Shown: positions 45,588-56,735, counted from the first letter of the stretch. The stretch: DNA of 64,000 bases from Abscondita cerata (GCA_030710515.1 JALBCR010002322.1:682001-746000), one strand, 5' to 3'. Numbers and translations: made by a program. The notes: generated by a model not told the origin, from the letters alone.

Positions 45588-46460
45588 TTATTTGTGCTGT
45601 AAAATTCTTAATTTTGGATTGGGTTTATTTGATGTAATAATTTTATTACAAATTAATTTTGAACATTTAAATATTTTTGAAACTAAAAGTTTGTTTAGTA
45701 TAAATAATTTATGTTCTTTACAAATTTCATCTTGTGCTAACCAATTTATAATAATAATATTCTTTTGAATTTTACTCATAAGTTTGAACTTTAATTTGGT
45801 CTCATGGTAAATATTATCAAAACATTTTTGGAATTTCTTTAAACACAAAGTAACTACATGTAAATAATTTTCACTTGGTGCATAAATCCCCCCTTCTGCT
45901 ATCCTATATTGTCCAATTTAGTCCTTTCTTTAATAAGAAAATTTCTTTTCTTTAGTTTGAATATTTGTGATTTCTTTAGATTAATTTTTCTTTTTACATA
46001 ATTTTAAATCCCTTATTAGTTTTTTCTAGAAGCGACATTGTTCTCATTCGTTACTAATTTTTTGTTTGATTGTCGTTTACGTGATGATGGCATATCCGTT
46101 AATTCTCTCAAAAGTGTCAAATCTGTTTTTGTTGTATTACACTGAATTTCATCTTCATCTTGAGAAATCTCAGGATCCATTTTTCGTTTTTTACTATATG
46201 TACGTTTTGGAATGTCGACCACAAGAGGAGGTGATGTAGTTGCTTCCGTGGTTGAAGTACTTGGTAAGAATAAATCGGATGAAACATGATTATATTTTGA
46301 AGGGGCCGCTGATTAAATGAGATGATGTTTCGTATGATTGATAAATGATCCGGCATCAAAATGAAGTTCGCAAACGTAACGAGTTCTCAGTTTTTCCTTG
46401 TCAAGATCAAATAAAACTAGATTTTCTGAATTTATTAACCACTTTTCCATCCCATAGGTT
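45588..46460 (-). pseudogene. THAP-domain protein fragment in the Penelope spacer
   Basis: The minus strand reads EKWLINSENLVLFDLDKEKL, then RTRYVCELHFDAGSF and HHLI, a stop, SAAPSKY (46450-46270). The Cys-x2-His, Phe and Ala-x-Pro positions match the second half of a THAP zinc finger. The first half (the C-x2-C part) is not found. A Ser/Thr-rich and basic segment follows (PKRTYSKKRKMD), then a lysine-rich, coiled-coil-like stretch near 45990-45910 and a frame at 45848-45588 (LCLKKFQKCFDNIYHETKLK and on). THAP domains occur in P-element-like transposases and in host proteins; I cannot tell which. Stops and frame changes suggest a pseudogene. Confidence 0.5.
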
Positions 46461-46796
46461 CAATACGACAAACCGACTCAACGTGGACTAGAAACAACAT
46501 AAATAAGTTATTTTATCTTTTCCGACATCTTTATTGCATTTTTAATAACTTCTATACATTTCAGATGGTACAAATTAGTTTATTGAGAGATTCAGTGCAA
46601 TTGTCGGCACCATATTTTTAAAGGAGCAACAAGAAATTATTAACAGGATGAGTTGGAAAAGAAGTTGTTTTTTGTCGTTTTTACAATTTTGCAAATAATA
46701 AACGTTGTATCTTTAAAACTTCCAAGTTGCCGCTATACCACGAATTTCGACGAACCGTTTAACAAAAGAATGCCCTAATTATAAATAAAAACCAAA

Positions 46797-48075
46797 ATGA
46801 TTACTGATACCCGTAGAGTCTTATTAGAATGTGGAAATATTATACCAAAACAACTTAAGTTTAGACTAACGGTATCTAACCCGGTTCTTCCTAGAATGTA
46901 TTGTTCACCTAAGATACATAAACCCGGAAAAGCAATGCGTCCCATTGTTTCAGGTATTAATGCTCCTAGTTATCTGATATCTAAATGGTTGTCAAATAAA
47001 TTCAACAGTTTTGAATATCAACAATCAAATTTCAGTGTTCAAAATTCATACGATTTTATTGAAAAAATTTATCTCCGTTTATGGCTAACATGTTCATGGG
47101 TAAATTTGAAACTGATTTAAAAATAATTTAGATTATTTTCCTAGAATTTGGTGTAGATATGTAGATGACGTTTTTGCAGTCATCGACACTAAAGTTTACA
47201 GCCCTCAGCAATTTGTAGAAATTTTAAATTCAAAATTTGAGACCATCAAGTTTACCTATGAAACAGAAACAAACCTTAAGTTACCTTTCTTAGACACTTT
47301 AGTGACAAGAAATGGCAACAAACTAGATATAGATATTTATCGTAAAGACACTAACACTATGAGGTTTATAACAAATGATTCCAACCATAGTATGCAACAT
47401 AAACTTGCATCTTTCAACTTTTTGATTCACTGATTATTACATTTCCCATTGTCAAAACAAAACTTTGATAAAGAACTGCGAAATATTAAGCAGATTGCAT
47501 CATACAATGGTTTTCAAGAATCAATTGTCACAAACATAATTAGAAAACATAAACATAAGTTAAACATTAGAAACATTACAACGTTAGGAACTAGTAATAG
47601 CAAAATAGATAAGAAATATGTCAAATTACCAAATTATCCCACATACACAAAAGGTCTTCAAAAAATATTTTCAAAATTTAATTATAAAACAGTAACCTCT
47701 AGTAGTAACAACTTGCAAAATCTTTTAGGCAATCCAAAAGACCCAATAGAAATGTGTGATAAATCGGGAATATATAAAATTAATTGTAAAGACTGTAACC
47801 AAGTATATATAGGGCAAACCAAGAGACTTATTAAAACTCGATTTAAAGAGCACTTAGCTCATGTCAAATATCATCGCACAGATAGGTCCAGTGTTGCCAT
47901 GCATATGCTTGAATGGCCATAGAGTAGGCCACATTGAATTAATTAAGAGGGTAGATAATAAAAACGAACTTGATTCTTACGAAAGTTTAGAAATTTTTAA
48001 AAACAGAAACTTGTTTATGAATTATGATGATAACGGTCTATTAGGATTTTGGGAATTATTTAAACTTATCTAAGA
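46797..48075 (+). pseudogene. Penelope-like RT and GIY-YIG endonuclease, right copy
   Basis: It starts upstream of the left copy's limit (ITDTRRVLLECGNIIPKQL, then RMYCSPKIHKPGKAMRPIVS). A ~240-bp internal deletion at about 47068 joins FIEKI directly to the SPFMANMFMG region, removing RT motif A and the GNS of motif B. YVDDVFAVI follows in another frame (~47155). The frame 47449-47922 reads the C-terminus with SGIYKINCKDCNQVYIGQTK and RLIKTRFKEHLAHVKYH, a good GIY-YIG domain with its Arg, followed by the usual AMHMLE helix. A stop after EWP then truncates it. It is dead through the deletion. Confidence 0.85.
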
Positions 48076-48275
48076 ATCAATTAAGTTTAACGATGCGTGA
48101 TAAGCAGATAGTATATATAAGCTTCCCGTTGTTTTTATTTTTAGTATCGGTATCGCTGATGATGACAGCTTAGCTATTGAAACACGTGTCCGAGTAAAGT
48201 TTTTGGTGCAGTTTTTGGTGTTTTTCTGTTGGATAAATAGACGCTGCGGTTGGTGTTCCCTTTCCTTTGATGTTG

Positions 48276-48288
48276 AATTCTCTTCAAC
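48276..48288 (+). repeat. Right target-site duplication of the Penelope-like insertion
   Basis: Second copy of AATTCTCTTCAAC. See 43299. Confidence 0.8.
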
Positions 48289-48392
48289 AAATAAACCAAT
48301 TTTCGGAACTTCAGTCTATGATGAAACAGTTAATGGAACAGATGAGTACGATGATAAATCTGTTAACCACTGTTGTGAACAAACTTGCATAA

Positions 48393-50970
48393 CCACTCAG
48401 ATTTGCAATATGGAACGCCAATGGTTTGAGTCAACACGCTCAGGAGATTTTGTACTTTCTACAAATAAATCAAATCGATGGCATGTTAATATCAGAAGCA
48501 CACTTCTCAGATAAAACCCATGTTAAAATACCAAACTATTGCATTTACTACACAAAACATCCCAGCAGAAGAGCACACGGAGAAACCGCAATTATTATCA
48601 GGCAGAATATCAAACACCATAAATTAGAACAATACCAAAGTGAATACCTGTAGGCTACAAACATTGCTATAATAGACCATATAAGATCGCTAGTCGTATC
48701 GGCAGTATATTGCCCATCCAGGTATAACAACAAAAGACAACAGTACGAACAATATTTTCAAACATTGGGGAACCGATTTATTTCTGGTGGGGACTTTAAC
48801 GCCAAAAACCCAGTCTGGGGTTCACGGATCACTACAAGAAAAGGCAGAGAATTACTTAGCTGCAATAACGAACTACAACCTACAGTGCCTGGCAACAGGT
48901 GGGCCCACTTACTGGCCAACGGACTCTCGAAAAATATCCGATGCCATTGACTTTGCAGTAATAAAGGGTATGAATCCCAAACAATTTACGATGAAAACAT
49001 CACTTGTTTTTCCTCAGACCACTCAGTTATTATTGTGATTTTGTATGCTCAGGTACAACACAAACAAAAGCAACCAACGCTCTAATCTAAATATACTAAT
49101 TGGGATATCTTCAAAACACATCTAGATGAATCAATTAACTTAGAAATGAGATTAAAATCAAAAGAAGACATTGACAGTGCAGTCAGCGAGATAGCTAAAG
49201 CCATACAAGAAGCAGCCTGGCATGCCACTTCTGATAATCATACGTCACAAATTAAAGAAGTATGTCCGACAACCATCAAGGTCAAAATTGCAGAAAAACG
49301 AAAGCTACGGAAACGGTAGCCCACCCAACAAAGCAGTACAAGACCTCAAGCAAATATTGTTAGACATAAAAAATCAATCAATGCAAGAGTACCTGAGTAG
49401 TCTCACCGCAACAGAAGCTAATGATTATTCCCTGTGGAAAACCACTCGAAAACTGTAACGTACACACCAAACAACATCACCTGTAAGGATTAAAATGGTA
49501 CCTGGGCAAGAGACGATAAGGAAAAAACTGAGGCCTTCGCAAATCACCTTGAAAAGGTATTTATTCCTGTTCTCTCACAACTAACGGTAGACAAAGAAAG
49601 TAAAATTAAAACCTATTTAGAAGCTCCGTTTCAAATGGAACTCTTTATCAAAAACTTTACAAAGCGTGAAATCAAACGTGAAATTCTATTTGAACGTAAT
49701 CCTAACAAGTCACCTGGTTGGGACCTTATCACTGGCAGAGTACTACGAGAAATAACTCCTAAAGGTCTAAAAGCTCTAACATTTATCTTCAACGCTATTC
49801 TACGAATAAAATATTTTCCTAATTAGTGGAAGCTGGCTCAAATAATTATGATCCCAAAACCAGGAAAGAATCTAATCAATAATGAATTGTACAGACCCAT
49901 AAGTCTCCTACCAGTGTTATCCAAACTGTTTGAAAACGTATTCTTAAAACGAATTGAACCAATATTAACCAAAAAAAGAAGTTATACCCAATCATCAGTT
50001 TGGATTTCGAAATCAGCATGGTACAATAGAACAGGCACATAAAATAGTCAACCAAATAAGCAATAATCTAGAATCGAAACAATATTGTTCGGCCGCTTTT
50101 CTGGATGTGAAGCAGACCTTCGACACAGTATGGCACGAAGGCTTATGCTACAAAATCAAAAATATATTACCCTATCATTACTACGAAATTATCAAGTCTT
50201 ACGTAGAAGGAAGATGGTTTTTTATCAAACAGAAAGAAGAGCTAACGGATTTATATCTTATTAACTGTGGAGTACCTCAAGGTAGCGTTTTGGGCCCAGT
50301 TTTATACACCTTATATACAGCCGATATACCAACACCTAATCTTGTTACCACAGCTACATATGCTGATGACACAGCTATACTAGCATCAGATAATAGCCCT
50401 GCTGTTGCATCGGAAAACCTCCAACAAAACTTAATATTACTTAAAGACTGATATCGGAAATGGAAAATTAAAATAAATATTACTAAATCGATACACGTCA
50501 CTTTTATCATGCAAAGAAGTAATTGCCCAGCAGTATCCTTTAATAATATAGTAATTCCACACACCGAAGATGTAAAGTACTTAGGTATGCACCTAGATCG
50601 GAGACTCACATGGCGTAAACATATTTTTACCAAACGAAAGCAACTCGGCCTCAAACTCAGTCAGATGTACTGGCTAATGAGCAGAAAATCACAGTTGAAA
50701 ATCGAAAACAAACTGCTTATTTACAAAACCATTTTAAAACCAATTTGGGCATATGGCATACAACTGTGGGGCACAGCTAGTACCTCAAATATCAAGGTAT
50801 TGCAAAGATTTCAAAACAAAGTCCTAAGGTGTATAGTACATGCTCCATGGCATGTGCCTAATTATGTCATTCAAAATGATCTTAATGTTGAATCAGTGCG
50901 GGAAGTGGTTAAAAATTACTGTGTGAAATACAACGAGAGGCTTTCAGCGCACCTTAATATTTTAGCCTAA
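48393..50970 (+). pseudogene. Jockey ORF2: APE endonuclease and reverse transcriptase
   Basis: It follows the ORF1 stop directly (48390-48392). The endonuclease reads LRFAIWNANGLSQHAQEI, MLISEAHFS (catalytic Glu), FISGGDFNAKNPVWGSR, and after frameshifts DAIDF and CFSSDHSVII (SDH). The RT reads NKSPGWDLI, YRPISLLPVLSKLFENVF (~49880), FLDVKQTFDTVWHEGL (motif A, ~50100), GVPQGSVLGPVLYTLY (~50270), ATYADDTAILA (YADD, ~50355), VKYLGMHLDRRLTWRKHI (~50570) and a C-terminus to a stop at 50968-50970. Stops near 48650, 49055, 49457, 49825 and 50449 and several frameshifts inactivate it. Catalytic residues are nevertheless largely preserved, indicating a fairly recent element. Confidence 0.85.
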
Positions 50971-51294
50971 CAACTGCTCGAGGATAATAATACCATCCAT
51001 AGGTTAAAACGTTTTAAACCATCAGAACTGGTTAACGGGTTTAATTAGTGTCCATGTGCTGATTGTACATATTTAAGGAAGGCAATTAAATATAACAAAT
51101 TGTAAATTAATGTAATCACTTAATTATTGTATAATAATTTGAAGATAAGAGAATTGTCATTGATTGTTACTCGGCCAGTCCGTTTGTATGTAGTTTAGTT
51201 TAGTATCTAGTATCATAAAATTTTCTTATTGTTCGCTTGAACAGATTGTAAATTTGCAAAGAGTAAAATAAAAAGAAATTCCTTTCTCAAGCTT

Positions 51295-52100
51295 TATCAT
51301 TAATACTTATATTTCTTCTTAATTCATTTTCCATTTTAATTTTCCTTCTTTTCTTATTTTTAATCATATGTTTTTCTTTAAATATCATTTATCGTTTAAT
51401 TATAATTCTTCTTTTAATTATCTTGTTACGGTTTATATGTAAACAAGCTCAAAAATATAGCAGCGCTCGAAGACCTTGCCGGCAGCTCCTCTTAGTCGAG
51501 AGTGGTCGTGGGATCATGGAGAAACGTTAGAATGAAGACTTCCACACTGCACGAAAAATTTATAATGCGCCACCTAGGATTGCGTACAAGAGATATTCTA
51601 GAGCCACTAGGAATTCGTAGATACAGAAACAAACTGTACGTTGATAGAAATATGTATATTATTATAGCGATTAGACTTTGATCAACACGCATAGTAATAC
51701 ATAAACAAACCAATAGATAATATCATTTAGAGTTATTAGCAAAGTATAGTTAAAATAATAATGACCACGAGAGCGAGTTAAGACACGAGTAACAATTCGA
51801 GGCACAACCGCCCCGAATAGGTTAGCGTATTATGAACTTTTGACAGTCGTAGCACTAATTATTCCATGCAAGCGATTCACCGAGTTCACGTGGCAGATAT
51901 TGTTCGGAATATACATGACAACAATTACGGAGAGTACCGGATCTTGGCCGATTATTTAAATAGATTAAAAGCGCACAAAATTAATCAGGTACTTGGAAAG
52001 ATCATTCTACGTAGTTTACAAAATTGTCTATACAGCGAAAAGATACGTTGCTAAACTCACGGCCGCGGTACGTATAATGACATGCATAAAAGAATGAACT
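51295..52100. other. Unassigned sequence after the Jockey 3' end
   Basis: It contains a 62-codon plus-strand frame (51866-52054) without recognisable motifs. Composition is less AT-rich than the surroundings (51430-52060). It may be a LTR or a promoter region for the frame at 52209. Confidence 0.3.
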
Positions 52101-52107
52101 TAGCTTG

Positions 52108-52115
52108 TATAAATA
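52108..52115 (+). promoter_or_regulatory. TATA-box-like motif
   Basis: TATAAATA stands ~94 bp upstream of an ATG at 52209. AATAAA follows at 52186-52191, only 78 bp after the TATA box. TATA then AATAAA within ~80 bp is the pattern of an LTR, but no second LTR was found. Confidence 0.35.
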
Positions 52116-52208
52116 GGAAGTCTGTTCGACCGTTAATCGGCAGATGTGACAGCTTTCTGTATCCAATTCCAGTATTTTATTATCCAATAAAGAAAAGGAA
52201 AAACCAAA

Positions 52209-52608
52209 ATGGACTCCGTTGATAACAGTTGCTGGGCTGATCACAAAGAACCAGATAAGAAACTTATCTTAGGTGGTGTCCTTGACCAGAAGGAAGTTCC
52301 ATGGTAGGTTGAAATTCCAATGTTAGTAAAAATACCACCGTTATTTTATAATTTTCGGATTATTATCCTTGCCAGCATAACCATAATTAATGATCTATTG
52401 ATTAATTAATCCCTAGTAGAAAACGGAGTACGTCTGAAGTGACCAGCAGAAAAAGCCAAAGAGGAAAACAAAAAAAAAAGGTGTCTGCAATTGATAAAAC
52501 TTGTGATAGCAAATATTTTATTAAAACAAAGGAAAGTAAAAAAAGTACTTACACAGGAACAGTAGTCGAAGACTTATTTCCTAATTTGAATGGGATGATT
52601 TTACTTTA
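52209..52608 (+). CDS. Candidate two-exon small gene, function unknown
   Basis: Exon 1 (52209-52303) starts MDSVDNSCWADHKEPDKKLI and ends in a GTAGGT donor after a Pro codon. A 113-bp intron ends in CCCTAG at 52416. Exon 2 (from 52417) reads RKRSTSEVTSRKSQRGKQ, is very basic, and after an A10 homopolymer (frame works with nine A) continues SAIDKTCDSKYFIKTKE to a stop near 52608. I do not recognise it. The TATA-box-like motif upstream and the splice signals are the only support. It could be the start of an unidentified LTR element's gag. Confidence 0.3.
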
Positions 52609-53087
52609 ATTGATATTACAAAACACATGTCTAATTGTTCAATTTCAAGACAACATCAATAAGAAGTAAGGTATATCTTTTGTGAGCAAATAAAGATAAA
52701 TTGTCAAAACTAGCAATTTTAAAAATTAAAATCTCTAGAAGATTTTCACTACAAAAATTCATATTCAAACGCATGAGTGTAAACACGGCTGTCTATACGG
52801 TAGGGAGAAATTGGTCTATAAATCAATTATTTGCGAAATTTTCTTAAACACTCATCCTATTTTGAAGTCTCTATGACCTTCTCTCTTCTTACATGGCTTT
52901 ACCCTTTCTTGCACTTCTATTATAATGTTTTGCATTTTTTTTGCAATTTGTTACACTTGTTTTTCATACGCTCGTATCCAGTCAGTTTTCCTATCTTGTA
53001 GATCATTTCTAAATCATTTCCTTTTCCATCAAACTTCCTTTATTATAATAATGTTTAGCAAATCAAGTAATTTGAGGTACTGCAGTA

Positions 53088-53341
53088 TCTACACACATAA
53101 AATTGTGGCCTGGTTTGTCTGTCTGTCTGTCTGTCTGTCTGTATGTTCGTTTTTTCCTCCGAAACGGCTGAACCGATTTCGGAGATCGATACGTCAAATT
53201 GTTCAGGAGGTTTAGGCGCTGATCTTAAGCGCGGTCACAAGTTGACCTGACTTTTGACCTCTGACCTGGAGCGGTGACCTCACGTCTTTAATTTCAGGTT
53301 TGTCTAGATTAGGCCCATTTTCAAATGGGTTTGGTTACTAG
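53088..53341 (+). mobile_element. Helitron-like unit 1 (254 bp)
   Basis: It starts TCTACACACATAAAATTGTG after an A and ends with a hairpin (CCCATTTTCAAATGGG), a few bases, then CTAG. Starting with TC and ending hairpin + CTRR are the Helitron hallmarks. It holds a (GTCT)n run near 53115-53140, a CCGAAACGGCTGAACCGATT block and four TGACCT motifs. No protein is encoded. Confidence 0.65.
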
Positions 53342-53583
53342 TCTATACACATAAAATCGTGGCCCGGTTTGTCTGTGTGTCTGTATGTTCGTTTTCTCCT
53401 CCGAAACCACTGAACCGATTTCGGAGATCAATAAGTCAAATTGTTCAGGAGGTCCAGACACTGATCTTGGGCAGGGTCACAAGTTGACCTTACCTTTGAC
53501 CTCTGATCTGGAGTAGTGACCTCACGTCTTTAATTTCAGGTGTATCTAGATTAGGCCCATTTTCAGATGGGTTTGGTTACTAG
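53342..53583 (+). mobile_element. Helitron-like unit 2 (242 bp), head-to-tail with unit 1
   Basis: It starts TCTATACACATAAAATCGTG immediately after the CTAG of unit 1 and ends with the same hairpin (one mismatch) and CTAG, then T. The (GTCT)n run is shorter. The pair has no spacer. Confidence 0.65.
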
Positions 53584-53589
53584 TCATTA

Positions 53590-54070
53590 AATAGAAAACG
53601 AGCCGAGATATAGAAGACAATTAAAAGTATGTTTGCTAGTTAGTATTAATACGTTCTCAATTGGTCTAAAGAAGACGAGTTTTAAAATCACGTTTTTAGT
53701 ACGTATATAATACGTGTTGCAACACCTATACTTTGGTAAATAATTTTTGTAAAGCCCAGAAACAATTTTTAGTATGTTTTGTCTTACAGCGTGGTTCATA
53801 TTTTTGTTTTAGTCACAATATAATTCTTTTCTATAAAAAAACTACACGTTGAGAGATTATTTTCGGTACATGCGACAATACTGTAGTATTACCTGTATGA
53901 CAACATTGTTTCGGAGCAGAGAAAATGTGGTTATGGTGAAATTTGTGTGTGTGGTTAAAAACGGGATATCCATAATTTATCGTAGTGCTGGTACTGCTGG
54001 ATCGTGATGGCATATATTAATCCAATTCACCAAAGAAAGTGGAGGGAATATTGCTGATTGCTATAGTACA
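53590..54070. other. Non-coding, no gene seen
   Basis: No recognisable frame. The minus-strand frames 53587-53799 and 53831-54013 have no family motif. Confidence 0.35.
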
Positions 54071-54074
54071 CAAT

Positions 54075-55432
54075 TCATGAATTACACCAAGGAAGGCGGA
54101 GGTATATTGGCCTCCGTATAAGTGCCCACTTAAATATGACAAAGCTTTATTAAAAACTGAAAAAGAACAAGACATGACATGTGGTAAGACCACAGCACAA
54201 ACTCCTTATTATGCGTTTTTAAAAATCAATTGTATATTATATAAATCGTTAATTTTTTAGATGATTTACATTATGCTAAAACTAAATTAAAATTAGCTGA
54301 AGAAATATCAGATCTAAAAAGCGACGAAGAAGTCATCAAAAGAAGGAAACGTAAAATGCCTTTACCCTACTTTAAATAGAGCAACATTTATAGTGAATCT
54401 GTAAAAGAATCTACATTGCCTCGCCCACTGAGAAATTTAAAACGGCCAAGGTTGTTTCGGGATAAAACTACATAATGCTTTATACATTGTTAATGTATGT
54501 TCATATATAACTTGTATTCTTTTTTTATTTAGAACAAGAGACAGTTCCAGCATTAACCATAACCACACCATCACAGAGAACAAAAACGCTGACACCATCA
54601 TTAACCATAACCTCATTGTCAGAAAGGATAAACATTCCAACACCTATCAGCATAACTACACCACGACAGAGGACAAACACCAAAACACCATTATTAACAG
54701 AAACACCGACTATGACTGAAACATAGATAACAACTTCAACTCTCATAGCATCCTCATTACTATTTACAAAAAATAAAAATTTGTCAATTCCGAAATGTTT
54801 TTCAAAAAAACATATTATTTTATTTTAGAACTTCAAACAAAATTGATTAATCAACTAGGTACCATTATCCAAAACAAAATCATAAAATACTAACAATTTT
54901 AAAAAATTAACACTATCGGAACAAGAAATTAGGAAAACAGTAATCCATTATCATCGTTATCAACACAATTTCATAAAACACAATCACATTACACACTTAA
55001 TTAATATTATTACATGTGAATACTAGGGTGGGTAAGGGTTGGCATGTTTAGGTTTTAGTGGAAATATGTTTAAATTCCTGGAAAGCACATGTTTCATTTT
55101 TTCAGTTATTTTATCTGTCATCATTAGATAGGACCACTTCTGCTTTTGCAACAAATTTAACATTAAAATGTTGTTTGTCATATGATTTGGCAAAAAATTT
55201 TAGTTACTTAGGGAGTAGACAAGAAAAAAAAGTCATTAAAAAGATTATTGTTGGTAAGACTAAATGGTTGTGGATTGATAATAAATGTTATTATGATTAT
55301 ATTACAGCTGCTGTTAAATTCGTCATACCATCAGTAAAAAAAACTGTAGAAGACTACATAAAACACTGGCTGAAAAGAGCAAAGTTGTATTCCTTAGACC
55401 ACAAAAGCATACAGAGAGCCAATAGAGTTTAA
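54075..55432 (+). pseudogene. DUF4806-type gene remnant, at least four exons
   Basis: The first readable exon (to 54183) gives KAEVYWPPYKCPLKYDKALL and stops at a GTAAGA donor. The next (acceptor at 54260) continues in phase as DDLHYAKTKLKLAEEISDLK, basic RRKRK, then a stop at 54378. A Thr/Pro-rich exon begins at 54533 (EQETVPALTITTPSQRTKTL) and a short one at 54831 (ELQTKLINQLGTIIQNKI). The last exon (about 55100-55432) reads SYDLAKNFSYLGSRQEKKVI and AAVKFVIPSVKKTVEDYIKH, then WLKRAK. An N-terminal W-P-P-(Y/F) segment, an AE..SDL block and a C-terminal (Y/F)S..G...KK...(I)..W(L)..A(K) domain are the layout of insect DUF4806 proteins, whose role is unknown. The in-frame stop after FK and unclear exon ends suggest it is a pseudogene. 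Confidence 0.5.
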
Positions 55433-55574
55433 GTCTTCTGTAGGAATGCTATGAATTATGTTCTATAATGTTACAGTACGGGAGAGTTCAACAAAACTCA
55501 AATATATTAAAATTCACCCTCATTATTTTAAGTCACAATGTATTACCATTGGAATTAAAAAAAGGAAGAAGAAA

Positions 55575-56735
55575 GAAAGTAAAATGGTGGTGGGGGAGGA
55601 AGAGGTAGAGAGAGTAGACAACTATAGATACTTAGGTTACAATATCAGATATAATAACAAAGATGGAGACCATATAAAAGAGATGAAAATGAAAGGAAAT
55701 AGAATAGTAGGACAAGTATGGGGGTTAGGGGAAAGGATATTTGGTAAAGATATAGAGAAAAAGAGATGGATGTTTGAAAAGTTGGTAAGAAGTGTGGTAC
55801 TGTATGGATCGGAGATTTGGGGTTGGAGGGAATGGCAAGAGTTGGAGAAGATACAGGAGAAATACTGGAGGTGGACGTTAGGACTAGAGAAGGAGACACC
55901 GGGGTATATAGTGGAAGAAGAGCTAGAAATAGAAAAAATAAGGATACAAGCAGGAAGAATTGCAGTAAGGTATGAAGAAAAAAATGGGAAGTAGGAAAGA
56001 AAATGAAATACTATATGAATGTTGAAAGAGGTCGATGCACAGAAGGTAAAATATAGTGAAGAAGAAAGAAGAAAATACTATGAAAAAGTGGGATACGCGA
56101 GAGAAAAGATAAAGAGATTAAGAGAGGAGGAGAAAATGGAGGAGGAAATAATTGCAAGAGATAAAGATACTCAGAAGCAGGAAAGAAGGGCAAAAAATAA
56201 AAGAAGGAAAATATAACAAAAAATACATAAAAATAATGACAGACAAGACTCTAAGGTACATAACAGAGGGAAAAGGAATGAATGAAATAAGAATGATTGC
56301 AAAGTTCAGAATGGGAAATGAAGAAAATGAAAATAAATATTGGATGAGTGATGAGGAGAGATTATGCAGGTTGTGTGGGGATGAATGGGAAAACATAATA
56401 CATATAAAAGAGGGATGTAGAGAAACAAGACACGAGGAAAAGGAATGGAAGTTGCTACTAGGAGAGAAAGGAGAAGGAAGCCAATGGATGAGGAAGGTGG
56501 TGGAGAGGAGGAAAGTGATGGAGGAGAAGAAAAGAGAAATATTGAAAGTTTAGAAAAGAGAGGGATGGGGGGTGGAAGAAGAAAACATGAATTTGTTGGA
56601 TTATAATTTAGTGGAATATTAAGTTATTTATTTTTTTTTTATTTTATGGTCTAGTTAAGTGTGTTTATAAACCGAATCTTTTTGTTATAAATTGTATATT
56701 TTAAGACAAAATAAATATTGAATTGAATTGTATTA
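55575..56735 (+). pseudogene. LINE 3' end: RT thumb and Cys-rich C-terminus
   Basis: Frames at 55458-55994, 56019-56216 and 56152-56553 form one broken protein: VERVDNYRYLGYNIRYNN, KMKGNRIVGQVWGLGERIFG, VRSVVLYGSEIWGWREWQEL, EKYWRWTLGLEKETPGYI, later AKFRMGNEENENKYWMSDEE, and CRLCGDEWENIIHIKEGC (C-x2-C...H...C). This is the post-RT region of an insect LINE family with a C-terminal knuckle. The first ~15 bases of its left edge lie just downstream of the DUF4806 remnant. The 3' end carries AATAAA near 56710 and a TTGAATTGAATTG tail. 5' truncation at RT motif C is typical of LINE insertions. The purine-rich minus-strand complement is not coding. Confidence 0.75.

Larger units (their letters stand above)
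43312..48275. mobile_element. Head-to-head pair of Penelope-like elements
   Basis: The left copy (minus, 43312 to about 44905) and right copy (plus, about 46797-48245) are inverted, with 3' ends facing outwards. Their outer ends match over the last ~60 bp too (CAACAGAAAAACACC, CTTTACTCGGACACGTGTTT and mirrors). A ~1.9-kb unrelated spacer (44906-46796) lies between them. A 13-bp duplication flanks the unit. Penelope-like elements often integrate as partial inverted or tandem copies, so the arrangement fits the family. Confidence 0.8.
41940..51290 (+). mobile_element. Jockey-clade LINE, split by a Penelope-like insertion
   Basis: ORF1 (42203-43311, resuming at 48289-48392) and ORF2 (48393-50970) lie on the plus strand in the usual Jockey order. 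A 5' UTR probably lies at about 41940-42202 and the 3' UTR at about 50971-51290. Without the insertion the element is about 4.4 kb, the normal size for Jockey elements. The left boundary is approximate: no target duplication of the Jockey itself was identified. Confidence 0.8.

Noticed and set aside
54437..54746. Two minus-strand frames rich in Val/Met/Leu
   Set aside because: Antisense of the Thr/Pro-rich exon of the DUF4806-type remnant.
55645..56396. Minus-strand Ser/Phe/Pro-rich frames
   Set aside because: Complement of the purine-rich LINE 3' coding region, which has clear motifs on the plus strand.
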